The notes: generated from the letters alone by a model not told the origin. Counted from the first letter of the stretch, positions 53,974-62,401 are shown. The stretch: DNA of 64,000 bases from Fortiea contorta PCC 7126 (GCF_000332295.1 NZ_KB235930.1:3499895-3563894); one strand, 5' to 3'. Made by a program: numbers and translations.

Positions 53974-55893
53974 ATGATTTCTACTCAACAAACAATTTAT
54001 TGTGTAAATCCAGATTGTCAACATCCCATTAATTCTGTGGGTAATCGTGTTTGTGCTCATTGCCAAACTCCTTTAGTTCACCGCTATCTCTGGGCTACTG
54101 GCTCTTTGGCTGCGAAAATTCCTCCAAATACTCATGTTGCTCACAGGTATGAAGTTATTACACAGCAGATATGGCTGGATACGCAACCAGGATTAACGCC
54201 AGATGTTCCCGAAGATTTACCACAGGTAGCTATTCCCTACCTCAAATTATATCAACAGCAGTTACATATCCCTCAACCATATGGGTTTACTCGTTTGCCT
54301 GCAGCGGGTGCAGATGATATTCTCTTGCTAGAAAATGCACCGATAGACCACAACGGACGCATTTACCCGACACTCGCTGATGCATGGATGCAAGCATCAG
54401 CCGTGAGACAAGTTTACTGGCTGTGGCAAATTCTGCAACTGTGGTCATGTTTATCAGAATTAGGAATTGCTCATAGTTTATTAATTGCAGAGAATTTGAG
54501 AGTCCAAGGCTGGTGTGTGCGGTTACTGGAACTTTACCCGCCACAAAGTATACAGCCGACTTTGCGAGATTTGGGGCAATCTTGGCAACCTGGGATTGCA
54601 TCTGCCAAAATATCAGTGGCTCCAAGGCTAAAAAACATCCTGCAGCAGATGAGCAATGCAGAGGTGGATTTTGCAGAGATTAGCAATCAACTCAACGCTT
54701 TATTGTTATCCTCAGCGGCTGAATTGCCATTAAATCTGGAAGTAGCGGGAGCTACAGATACTGGCCGTGAACTGAAGCAAAATGAGGATGCATGTTATCC
54801 GAATTCTTGGGGTAATTTGGATGACCCATTAGCTACGCGCTTGGCGATGGTGTGCGATGGTATCGGTGGACATCAAGGCGGTGAGGTAGCTAGTCAATTA
54901 GCACTCAGGTCTTTAAAGTTACAAATTCAGGCATTATTAGCGGAAGTAGCCGCACAAACTGAACTAGTACCCCCAGATTTGTTAGGACAACAACTAGAAG
55001 CTAGCTTGCGGGTGGTGAACAATGTCATCAGCGCCCGTAATGATGAACAAAAACGCCAAGGTAGGGAACGGATGGCGACAACTCTGGTGATGGGGTTGCA
55101 ATTACCCCAGCAAGTGGAGATGCTTTCTGGACAACCATCAGAAAACGCCCATGAGCTTTATTTAGCTAATGTAGGCGATAGCCGTGCTTATTGGATTACT
55201 CGCAACTATTGTCAGCGACTGACGGTGGATGATGATGTGGCGATGCGGGAAGTCCGCTTGGCTCGCAGCTTGTATCGTCAAGCACTACAGAAACCAGATG
55301 CGGCGGCGCTGACTCAAGCTTTGGGAACCAAGGATGCGGAAACTCTCAGGCTGTCAGTTCAGCGATTTATTCTAGAAGAAGATGGCATTTTGCTGTTGTG
55401 TTCTGATGGATTAAGTGACAACGACTGGGTAGAACAATCTTGGCAAGATTACGCAGTACCTGTGTTAACTGGGAAACTTGCTTTAGAAGATGCTGTCCGT
55501 AACTGGATTAACTTAGCTAACCAAAAAAATGGTCACGATAACACTTCACTGGTGATGACTTATTGCAGTGTCTCCCGTGAGTATTTGGTATCTATGACTC
55601 ACTTACAGTTACCGGTGGAGATTGTCGAGTCGGACTCAGAGATAGAATTTGATTTGGTTGATACGCCACCAGTGGTGCTGGATGTCGATATCACAGCCGA
55701 AACAGCTCCTAGTCCAGTGAAAAAATCCAGTAGAGGTAAGCAGTTGTCGCTGCTGGGAGGAATCTTGGTCTTGCTTTTAGGCGGTGCTGGTTTGGCGTTA
55801 TTTGCTTGGTTACAAGTTAACCCACAAGGATTGCAGCGTCTGTGTCAGCAACTTCCTCAAAAAGTGCAGCAGTTGTGTCTACCAAAGAAATAA
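53974..55893 (+). CDS. Zinc ribbon-pseudokinase-like-PP2C phosphatase
   Basis: A 639-residue protein. An N-terminal zinc ribbon (YCVNPDCQHPINSVGNRVCA, HCQTPL) matches those of the kinases at 26786 and 28954. Residues 50-250 read like a degenerate kinase: HRYEVITQQIW at the place of the kinase start, then LGIAHSLLIAENLRVQGW and LLEL where HRD and DFG should be, so catalytic residues are missing. A PP2C phosphatase domain follows (about 255-535): TGRELKQNEDACY, CDGIGGHQGGEVAS, LYLANVGDSRAYWI, LLCSDGLSDND and GHDNTSLV. One membrane helix near 595-613. It should dephosphorylate Ser/Thr proteins, perhaps those of the zinc-ribbon kinases. Confidence 0.88.
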   Translation: MISTQQTIYCVNPDCQHPINSVGNRVCAHCQTPLVHRYLWATGSLAAKIPPNTHVAHRYEVITQQIWLDTQPGLTPDVPEDLPQVAIPYLKLYQQQLHIPQPYGFTRLPAAGADDILLLENAPIDHNGRIYPTLADAWMQASAVRQVYWLWQILQLWSCLSELGIAHSLLIAENLRVQGWCVRLLELYPPQSIQPTLRDLGQSWQPGIASAKISVAPRLKNILQQMSNAEVDFAEISNQLNALLLSSAAELPLNLEVAGATDTGRELKQNEDACYPNSWGNLDDPLATRLAMVCDGIGGHQGGEVASQLALRSLKLQIQALLAEVAAQTELVPPDLLGQQLEASLRVVNNVISARNDEQKRQGRERMATTLVMGLQLPQQVEMLSGQPSENAHELYLANVGDSRAYWITRNYCQRLTVDDDVAMREVRLARSLYRQALQKPDAAALTQALGTKDAETLRLSVQRFILEEDGILLLCSDGLSDNDWVEQSWQDYAVPVLTGKLALEDAVRNWINLANQKNGHDNTSLVMTYCSVSREYLVSMTHLQLPVEIVESDSEIEFDLVDTPPVVLDVDITAETAPSPVKKSSRGKQLSLLGGILVLLLGGAGLALFAWLQVNPQGLQRLCQQLPQKVQQLCLPKK

Positions 55894-56009
55894 TTTATGT
55901 GGTAGAGCGATCGCACTTTTTTAGAATACTACAAGTGTTACCACGCGTCCTAACCTCTAGTCCCTAATCGGTTAAAATCGCAAACAAGGTTCAAATGTGA
56001 GGTGAAACT

Positions 56010-56501
56010 ATGAAGACTGCTGAAAAATTGGCTGCAGGTTGGCTACTCACACTGGGATTTATGTTTTTGACGTTATCAGTCTCAGCGGCGATTGAAAAAA
56101 ATAATATCTTGAAACCAATTCCTACACCCATAGATGAAAAAAATCTTGTTCAAGATACTGTGAATACAGATGCTTTAAATTTTCTCGATGCAACTGCTAG
56201 ACAAAGCTTGATTTTTGGTGTCCCTACTCTGATATTAGGAGGTTGGTTGAGTATAGGATTATATCGTCGTTCTCAACAAGAGAAAAAAGCTTTGAATCAG
56301 CAGTTGAATGCACAACTGCAAGACGTTTTTTATCAAATGCTACTAGAAAATCAGGGGAGAATGACTGTTGCGGGGTTTGCGATTAAATCGCAGTTACCTG
56401 CACTGAGTGCTAGACAATATTTAGATGAGAAAGCTAAAGAATTTAATGCAAATTTTCAGGTGAGTGAAGATGGGGCTGTATCATATCATTTTGATATCTA
56501 A
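56010..56501 (+). CDS. Small membrane protein with two helices
   Basis: A 163-residue protein with an N-terminal membrane helix or signal anchor (AAGWLLTLGFMFLTLSVSAA) and a second helix near 70-88 (LIFGVPTLILGGWLSIGLY). Residues 90-163 are cytosolic by the positive-inside rule and look like a helical, winged-helix-like segment (QLQDVFYQMLLENQGRMTVA, ALSARQYLDEKAKEF). Family not recognised, probably cyanobacterial. It is preceded by GAGGTGAAACT just before its ATG and lies 68 bp before a DUF423 gene. Confidence 0.7.
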   Translation: MKTAEKLAAGWLLTLGFMFLTLSVSAAIEKNNILKPIPTPIDEKNLVQDTVNTDALNFLDATARQSLIFGVPTLILGGWLSIGLYRRSQQEKKALNQQLNAQLQDVFYQMLLENQGRMTVAGFAIKSQLPALSARQYLDEKAKEFNANFQVSEDGAVSYHFDI

Positions 56502-56569
56502 TTTAACTCCCAGTCGAGGATTGATATCAATTAATTGCTAAATTCTCTACCAATTGACGGCTAGGTCTA

Positions 56570-56950
56570 ATGACGCAGATATTTTTAAGCATAGCCGCTA
56601 TTTTGGGCGGTTTGTCTGTGGCGGCTGGTGCTTTTGCTTCTCACGCCTTACGAGAAAAAATCAGTGAGCGATCGCTAGAAATTTTTGAAACTGGTGCTCG
56701 CTATCAAATGTACCATGCTCTGGCACTGTTAGCGGTAGGATTACTATTAAGTCGTACTACCTCTCCTCAATTTACTCTGCTTGCCAGTGGTTGGTTATTT
56801 ATCATCGGTATTGCTATCTTTTCCGGAAGCTTGTACGCTTTAAGCCTAACTAATATCAAGATTTTGGGAGCAATCACACCCCTAGGAGGCGCAGCATTCT
56901 TGGCGGGTTGGGGTGCTTTAGCTATCGCTGCTTGGGGCTTAAAGCTTTAG
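56570..56950 (+). CDS. DUF423 family membrane protein
   Basis: A 126-residue protein with four membrane helices. The conserved start is visible (LGGLSVAAGAFASHALREKI, ERSLEIFETGARYQMYHALA), as is the Gly-rich end (LGAITPLGGAAFLAGWGALA). This is DUF423 (YwdK-like). Function unknown; inner-membrane location is inferred from the helices. Possibly cotranscribed with the preceding gene. Confidence 0.88.
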   Translation: MTQIFLSIAAILGGLSVAAGAFASHALREKISERSLEIFETGARYQMYHALALLAVGLLLSRTTSPQFTLLASGWLFIIGIAIFSGSLYALSLTNIKILGAITPLGGAAFLAGWGALAIAAWGLKL

Positions 56951-57013
56951 GATACGGGATGGGGCATTTTAGCGATCGCTTACCTAATTTATCATTTTTT
57001 TTCGTGCGATCGC

Positions 57014-57622
57014 TTATCCAATCGGATAATTACCTGGATTCACTGCATGAATATACTCACTACCTGAGTGTGGTCTACCTCGTTTATAATGAGCTTCTTC
57101 CGGTTTTCCCCATCCCAACTGCAAAATCATTTCCAAAAAATTAGAGTTTTCCCATTTCCATAAACTAGCCCATTCTGTTCTCTGAGCTATTCTTTCTACA
57201 TCAGGTTTGAGAATTTTTTGGTGTTGTTTGCTATTATTAAAACTCAGATATAAGTCCATGCCAGTGGTGACTTCATCCCAAAAGTTGACAATAGTATTTT
57301 TCGCAGCTTTGAGAGTTTCCAAATCAATATTCAAAGCAATCAACTCACTATCAACTTTGGGATAGCGCAAAACTTGACCTCTCACACTCACTTCATGCAA
57401 AATTAAACCAGAAACATGATTTTCTTGCTGATAGTTGTGAATAGCAGCTTTAAAATCTTGATAAGCAGTAAACTTTTGCAGTCCATCTGTTCTGATAAAC
57501 TGGTCAATTAAAGGATTGCCAGAGGCTGTTACTTCTAACTTCAGGCGCTCTCCTTTCAGACAAGCTTGACGCTCGGCTGCCAAAATTTGGATTAGCTCCT
57601 CGGTAGTGTAAACTTTTGACAT
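57014..57622 (-). CDS. Hypothetical protein
   Basis: A 202-residue soluble protein, MSKVYTTEELIQILAAERQA, with FTAYQDFKAAIHNYQQEN, VSGLILHEVSVRGQVLRYPK and a Trp-rich centre (NFWDEVTTGMDLYLSFNNS, EWASLWKWENSNFLEMIL). No domain recognised. Its start codon is confirmed only by frame length. It converges on the DUF423 gene and is followed upstream by a lumenal protein gene on the same strand. Confidence 0.65.
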   Translation of the reverse strand: MSKVYTTEELIQILAAERQACLKGERLKLEVTASGNPLIDQFIRTDGLQKFTAYQDFKAAIHNYQQENHVSGLILHEVSVRGQVLRYPKVDSELIALNIDLETLKAAKNTIVNFWDEVTTGMDLYLSFNNSKQHQKILKPDVERIAQRTEWASLWKWENSNFLEMILQLGWGKPEEAHYKRGRPHSGSEYIHAVNPGNYPIG

Positions 57623-57789
57623 CAGAACTCACTTTATTAGTCAATAGTCATCAGTCATCAGTCATTTTTTAGATTAACTTTTGTGACTTATAAAAACAAA
57701 TATTTAATTATTATCTCTTGCCCACATAAAGAATGCCGTATCACATATCACTAAAAATTAGGGCAGACCAATTTAGTCTACCCCCAAAG

Positions 57790-58374
57790 TTACTTACTTA
57801 GTTCGCTGCTAAACTCGTTGAAGGCGCGCCGCTTTAATTGGGCTGTGTCAGTGCGTGGTAATAAATTAAACATTTCTCTAAATCTGTCGTCGATTGCCTC
57901 AAAGGGTACTTGACCTTGCTGATTTAAGACTACCTGACCTGACTGATTAAAGACTACCACTTGGGGTACAACCCCAGCGTAATAATATCCTAGTTCTGTG
58001 GGTTCATAAGCTGGTTTCGCGGGGATGGCGTCCACATTCACCGGGATAATTTCTGCTACCTTACCGTAAAATTCTTGTACCCGCGAAATGGAAATTGCAT
58101 ATTCTTTACTATCTTTGCTGTCATCAAGATAGAAAGCTAAAAATACGGGTTTATGCTCCGCTAGAGACTGGGCGAGTGTCTGTCTGGGAGGAACCAGTGA
58201 ACCATTACCAGCATATACTACGAAAATATTCCCATCATAGTTGTCATCTTTAAGACCTGCAAATGCGGGTTGCAGATGCATAAACAATGAACAAACAACG
58301 ACTACGAGTGCTTGGGAGATTAACCGTCGCCAGTTATATTTGTGCTGTAAAAACAAAAACCTGATACTTTTCAT
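57790..58374 (-). CDS. Exported thioredoxin-fold protein (thylakoid type)
   Basis: A 194-residue protein with an Arg-rich n-region (KYNWRRLISQ) and signal peptide (ALVVVVCSLFMHLQPAFA). The mature part reads as a thioredoxin fold: HKPVFLAFYLDDSKDSKEYA, FYGKVAEIIPVNVDAIPAKP and GVVPQVVVFNQSGQVVLNQQ. The redox CxxC is absent; the position is DSKDSKEY, so it is unlikely to be an active oxidoreductase. I recall a cyanobacterial family of this type linked to photosystem I accumulation, which would place it in the thylakoid lumen; that name is offered only as a possibility. Confidence 0.75.
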   Translation of the reverse strand: MKSIRFLFLQHKYNWRRLISQALVVVVCSLFMHLQPAFAGLKDDNYDGNIFVVYAGNGSLVPPRQTLAQSLAEHKPVFLAFYLDDSKDSKEYAISISRVQEFYGKVAEIIPVNVDAIPAKPAYEPTELGYYYAGVVPQVVVFNQSGQVVLNQQGQVPFEAIDDRFREMFNLLPRTDTAQLKRRAFNEFSSELSK

Positions 58375-58726
58375 AAAGGGAAAAGAGGGGTTAGGGGTTA
58401 GGGGTTAGGGACTGGGGATTAGGGAAGGACATGAGTCTTTTACTATTTACCCTTACCCTTTTCCCCTGATAAAAGCAAGAAGTTTAGTGAACTTACTTAT
58501 AGCAGTAGCCACATAGGTCAGGACATGAACTAAAGATAAAATGCTTACACGAAGCGACTTTCAACCCTATTTTCTGTTCCCTGTTCCCTGTTCCCTGCTA
58601 TAAGTGTTTTCTGTTCTCTTGTGTTGATGATGGCTGGTTTTTTTGGCGAGGATTCGCTAGACTCACAGGATTAATTTAAAATTTGAGGCTATCAACTAGT
58701 AACCGCCAAAACAGTAGAGTACGAAT
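58375..58726. other. Gene-free region with repeats
   Basis: Contains GGGGTTA heptamers (58387-58415), the dispersed element at 58496-58604 and CTGTTCC heptamers (58573-58596). The murT promoter should lie in 58605-58726. Confidence 0.55.
58496..58604. mobile_element. Dispersed MITE-like repeat, copy 2
   Basis: The ends are perfect 10-bp inverted repeats, CTTATAGCAG and CTGCTATAAG. The body GTAGCCACATAGGTCAGGAC, ATGAACTAAAGATAAAATGC matches copy 1 at 43983-44085. Copy 2 has CTGTTCC heptamers near its right end where copy 1 has AGAGTTA-type repeats. Confidence 0.75.
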
Positions 58727-60064
58727 GTGGGAAACAAAATAAAATCTCTAGATAGACTGCGACTGGGTTTCGCGGTGTCGGTGGCAAAAAGTGTGACGTT
58801 TATCGTGCGATCGCTCCGCCTTGGTGCGGCGAGTGTCTTACCAGGGTCAATTGCGCGCCGGATCGCTCCGCAACTGCTACAATTATTGAGTCAGCAAGTG
58901 AAGAATGGGATAATTCTGGTTGCTGGCACTAATGGCAAAACGACAACTTCCCTACTATTAAAAACCATACTAGAACGGCAAGGCTACCGTGTCGCCCATA
59001 ACTCTACAGGAGCGAATCTAGAAAATGGCTTGATGACGGCGCTGTTAGAAGACACTAACTTAGTGGGCACGCTGAATGCCGATTTCGCAATTCTGGAAGT
59101 AGATGAGAATATTGTACCAAAGGTATTGACACCACTGCAGCCTAAAATTATTCTTTGTTTAAATTTGTTCCGCGACCAATTGGATAGATACGGCGAAGTG
59201 GATACTATTAGTAAGCGTTGGACAAAAGTAATTTCTACCTTACCAACAGAAACAATAGTTATTCCTAATGCTGATGATCCGACATTAGCATATCTCGGTC
59301 AGCAGTTACCCCAACGGGTGCGATTTTTTGGTTTGAATGAACCAGAAAAATATCTCGAAGCTATTCCCCACGCCGTTGATTCTATTTATTGTCCCAGATG
59401 TGGACACTCTTTAGATTACAAAGGGGTTTATTTATCTCATTTGGGAGATTTCACCTGTCCCAGTTGCGGTTTTAGTAAAAGTCAACCAGCCTTAGAAAGT
59501 AGGGAATGGTCACAAATTTTGGTTGGTTTGTACAATAAATATAATACTTTAGCTGCGGTGACGGCGGCGAAAGAATTAGGAGTTGATGAAACGATTATTA
59601 GGGATACGGTTAACAATTTCCAAGCTGCTTTTGGGCGCGCTGAAGATTTAACTGTTGATGGAAAAAAGGTGCGAATTCTGTTATCAAAAAACCCTGTGGG
59701 GACAAACGAAACTATTCGGGTAGTCACGCAAAGTACAGATACAACTACATTAATAGTTTTGAACGATCGCACTCCCGATGGCACTGATGTATCTTGGATT
59801 TGGGATGTGGATACTGAGAAATTAGTCGAGCGGGGAGGAACCGTAGTAGTTAGTGGCGATCGCGTTTATGATATGGCACTGCGACTGCGTTACAGCGAAA
59901 AAGCTGTCGATCCGCAATTAAACTTAATTGTACAAGAAGATTTGCGCCAAGCGATCGCCACAGCTTTAGAGCAGACACCAAATGACGAAACCCTACACAT
60001 TCTCCCCACCTACTCAGCCATGTTAGAAGTGCGAGAAATCCTCACCGGGCGGAAAATTCTCTAA
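58727..60064 (+). CDS. murT: Mur ligase-family protein MurT (lipid II isoglutaminyl synthase subunit)
   Basis: A 445-residue protein. The Mur ligase ATP site is VAGTNGKTTTSLLLKTIL near 65; NLFRDQLDRYGEV near 145 and NADDPTLAYLGQQ follow; a four-cysteine zinc ribbon CPRCGHSLDYKG ... CPSCGF is inserted near 222-250; and the C-terminal DUF1727 domain has GRAEDLTVDGKKVRILLSKNP and TLIVLNDRTPDGTDVSWIWD. MurT with the amidotransferase GatD amidates D-Glu of lipid II. The start is GTG at 58727, since the ATG at 58725 is out of frame. GatD is not adjacent: the next gene is convergent and unrelated. Confidence 0.88.
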   Translation: MGNKIKSLDRLRLGFAVSVAKSVTFIVRSLRLGAASVLPGSIARRIAPQLLQLLSQQVKNGIILVAGTNGKTTTSLLLKTILERQGYRVAHNSTGANLENGLMTALLEDTNLVGTLNADFAILEVDENIVPKVLTPLQPKIILCLNLFRDQLDRYGEVDTISKRWTKVISTLPTETIVIPNADDPTLAYLGQQLPQRVRFFGLNEPEKYLEAIPHAVDSIYCPRCGHSLDYKGVYLSHLGDFTCPSCGFSKSQPALESREWSQILVGLYNKYNTLAAVTAAKELGVDETIIRDTVNNFQAAFGRAEDLTVDGKKVRILLSKNPVGTNETIRVVTQSTDTTTLIVLNDRTPDGTDVSWIWDVDTEKLVERGGTVVVSGDRVYDMALRLRYSEKAVDPQLNLIVQEDLRQAIATALEQTPNDETLHILPTYSAMLEVREILTGRKIL

Positions 60065-60132
60065 TTATAGTAGGGAATAGGGAACTCACCTGTTCCCTGT
60101 TAAGAGTTCCTTGTTAAATCAAACCCACACAT

Positions 60133-60912
60133 CTAAACTAAATAACTTGTATTTGGCACAATAGGAAAGAAAGCGTACTCATACCAAGCAGTCCAGATAA
60201 AACTTCTGATCCAGCGTTGGCGCTTTTCGGGAGTTAATTCATATTCAAATACCCCGCGAGATGCATCAATTGAGGAGAGATGAGAATTGCATCCGCAGCC
60301 ATGTTGATAAGTAAAACCGTATTTTGCAGCTATACTTTGCACCTTCATTTGCATTGCAAAAACCTTACCCGCATGAAGTATAGCATCCCAAGAGCGCTTA
60401 TGTTTAATATCGCGCTTATCAAACCTTAAAGCCCGTTCTTCAAACACATGATCTCGATAAATTGGCGCCAGATGCACATGATAAAAACTCGCTGGTAAAT
60501 CATAGCCAAATTCTTGGAAAAGTTCCCATCCAATGCGAGCTACTTTTACCTCATCAGCATACTCTGCACCTTGAGATTCTAAATCTTCCAGCACAGCGGT
60601 AAAATTTGGATAGCTGGTCTTGAGCCAATCATGACCGTAAAAATCAAGAGCTTCCCAGGCTAACTTGCCAAATAGTTGAGAGAATGAAGGCTTGAGGTAA
60701 TCTAATTCTGGATGTTCGTTAAATAAATCAACGTCACCCTGCTCCAACTTATATTGAAACAACTGCGCCATCTCCACATAACCTTGTGGATCAGAAATAC
60801 CGACATTCGCCACACCTCTAGCGATATCCTGCCACACAGAAGGTAGTTGAGCAATGGGAACCGCATTTTCAAACGCAATTACCGTCAAATTGGGAGCTTC
60901 AATTGCCTGCAT
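60133..60912 (-). CDS. Hypothetical protein
   Basis: A 259-residue soluble protein rich in aromatic residues, beginning MQAIEAPNLTVIAFENAVPI. It has a Cys/His patch (YQHGCGCNSHLSS near 210) that could bind metal, and several Trp/Tyr/Phe-rich stretches (FIWTAWYEYAFFPIVP). No domain recognised. It is convergent with murT with a 68-bp gap containing a GGGAAC/GTTCCC dyad (60078-60100). Long upstream region with hairpins. Confidence 0.65.
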   Translation of the reverse strand: MQAIEAPNLTVIAFENAVPIAQLPSVWQDIARGVANVGISDPQGYVEMAQLFQYKLEQGDVDLFNEHPELDYLKPSFSQLFGKLAWEALDFYGHDWLKTSYPNFTAVLEDLESQGAEYADEVKVARIGWELFQEFGYDLPASFYHVHLAPIYRDHVFEERALRFDKRDIKHKRSWDAILHAGKVFAMQMKVQSIAAKYGFTYQHGCGCNSHLSSIDASRGVFEYELTPEKRQRWIRSFIWTAWYEYAFFPIVPNTSYLV

Positions 60913-60997
60913 AGGATCTCCATTTAGACATTAACAGCCATATTACAATGCATCAAGTAGGCTGATCAACGTTTATTGTGTTTCATAAATCAAGACA

Positions 60998-61030
60998 AAA
61001 GCCGCTCAGGAGATTTCTCAAAGCGGCTTT
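60998..61030. terminator. AAAGCCGCT hairpin
   Basis: AAAGCCGCT pairs with AGCGGCTTT around a 15-nt loop. It is not at the 3' end of any gene in view, so it may end a small transcript or an upstream read-through. Confidence 0.45.
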
Positions 61031-61288
61031 GGGGAGTTGTTTTGGCATTCGGGCTTTATAAGCGTAACGCCCTTTGTTTAGGTATAAAGTTTCAGTATGT
61101 AACAATCTACATGTGAGTGTGGAGAGATTCCGGAAAAAATTAAAGTTTTGTCAAAACAACTTTGGCGTGTCAGATGAGTTAACTTTTTTTTGCTGATGTG
61201 TGCTATCGAGTGTGTGCGATCGCCTAATTGCAATCAAAACCCACAATGAGGGAGATTCTGCGTCATAGGATCGACACTTGATAGTATC

Positions 61289-61318
61289 GTACCAAAGACA
61301 CAAAAAATATGTACCAAA
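61289..61318 (+). promoter_or_regulatory. GTACCAAA direct repeat before the RHH-Mop gene
   Basis: GTACCAAA at 61289-61296 and 61311-61318, 22 bp apart, end 15 bp before the start codon of a gene for a DNA-binding protein. They are candidate autoregulatory sites. Confidence 0.45.
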
Positions 61319-61333
61319 AAAATTACTAACATC

Positions 61334-61771
61334 ATGCCAAGAAAAGAACAAGGGTGGGTAACATTTCAAACATCAGAAGCAGAGCGGAAAATACTAGAAG
61401 AGTTCTGTAATCAATCCCAGCGCACTAAAACTGAGATTCTGCGAGAATTGGTGCGTGGTTTGGGTAAATATTCCTCCTCACCAGTGTCACCATCTACCGA
61501 ACCCTTAACACAGTCAGATGCTGACGACCGAGAAATGACAACTATTAGCCCCAAAAAACCACTCAAAGTTAGTTCTCGCAATGTTCTCAAAGGAGTTGTG
61601 AAGCGGGTAATCACAGGTTCTGTGAATACTGAAGTCACCTTAGAGATTACTCATAAAGTCGAACTCACCTCTATGATTACTAAAGTTTCTGCGGAAGAGT
61701 TAGAACTGATTGAGGGAGCAGAAGCTTACGCAGTCATTAAATCTAATGATGTGGTGATTGCTAGAGAATAG
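61334..61771 (+). CDS. Ribbon-helix-helix / Mop (TOBE) fusion protein
   Basis: A 145-residue protein. The N-terminal 50 residues, WVTFQTSEAERKILEEFCNQ then RTKTEILRELVRGL, look like a ribbon-helix-helix DNA-binding domain. After a Ser/Pro/Thr linker (52-75) comes a Mop/TOBE domain, SSRNVLKGVVKRVITGSVNT, VTLEITHKVELTSMITKVSA and AEAYAVIKSNDVVIARE, which in ModE and ModG binds molybdate or tungstate. It may thus be a molybdate-sensing regulator built from parts other than ModE. No mod or molybdoenzyme gene is in the window. Confidence 0.82.
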   Translation: MPRKEQGWVTFQTSEAERKILEEFCNQSQRTKTEILRELVRGLGKYSSSPVSPSTEPLTQSDADDREMTTISPKKPLKVSSRNVLKGVVKRVITGSVNTEVTLEITHKVELTSMITKVSAEELELIEGAEAYAVIKSNDVVIARE

Positions 61772-61813
61772 AGAGCCAATTTTTTTGATTTTCTGTATGA
61801 GCGCGATTATTTG

Positions 61814-61830
61814 TTTGATTAATTAAATCA
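61814..61830. promoter_or_regulatory. 17-bp dyad TTGATTAATTAAATCAA
   Basis: TTGATTAA-T-TAAATCAA is an inverted repeat with one mismatch. The half-sites TTGAT and ATCAA are those used by Fnr-type regulators, but the spacing is seven rather than four bases. Confidence 0.4.
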
Positions 61831-62157
61831 ACCTAATTAAACATCAAAGCTTCAGGATCTAACTCCCTTCGTCTTTCTAGAGGTAGGGGAGTTAACAGTG
61901 ATGTTTATTTTTATCCAGCTACCAACTTTGTATTCAATACTTAAATAATTTTCCAGCAACACCGTTGACAGAAATTCCCATGCGATCGTTTTTGGGAAGT
62001 CAGCAGAATTTTTTGCTACATAAATTAACAGTTACTTGTGGTCAATTTCGTTGCTTAGTAACGGTTTTAGTGTTTATTTAGATAAAGCGATCGTGTTAAG
62101 CAACACCAGATGTTACGCAGGTCAATAGTTTATTTTTCGCTGAATTTGACCGATTTA

Positions 62158-62174
62158 TTGATTAATTTAATCAA
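62158..62174. promoter_or_regulatory. 17-bp perfect dyad TTGATTAATTTAATCAA
   Basis: TTGATTAA-T-TTAATCAA is perfectly symmetric and repeats the dyad at 61814. It lies 227 bp before the start of the Crp/Fnr-type gene. Confidence 0.45.
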
Positions 62175-62401
62175 ACCTTCTGAGCAAAAAGGTTTTTATT
62201 TTGTTTTGTATCTGATATCACCAATAAACAAAGATGGTCGTGACCACTATTCCGATATTTACACATAGATGTTATGAGTGTTAAATCAGCAATAGCTGTA
62301 GTGTTTGTAAGTATTAAATAATCCTAAAAGCTTTTTGCTACAAGCAACATGTTTGTGGTGCATTGCTAGGATGCTTCGGCTAAATTCTACATCATTTACG
62401 T

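Larger units (their letters stand above)
60913..61333. other. Divergent intergenic region with hairpins
   Basis: 421 bp between divergent genes. It holds the hairpin at 60998-61030, a weaker GGGC/GCCC dyad at 61050-61072 and the direct repeat near 61289-61318. A small RNA in 60960-61110 cannot be excluded but no known RNA family was recognised. Confidence 0.5.
61772..62401. other. 630-bp intergenic region before the Crp/Fnr gene
   Basis: No gene seen. It contains two 17-bp dyads of the same type (61813-61830 and 62158-62174) and a HIP1-like GCGATCG. It is unusually long for a single downstream gene, which suggests a complex promoter or an unrecognised small RNA. Confidence 0.5.

Noticed and set aside
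61098-61112. NtcA site (GTA-N8-TAC)
   Set aside because: GTA and TAC are present in TATGTAACAATCTACATG but with spacings of six or ten bases, not eight.
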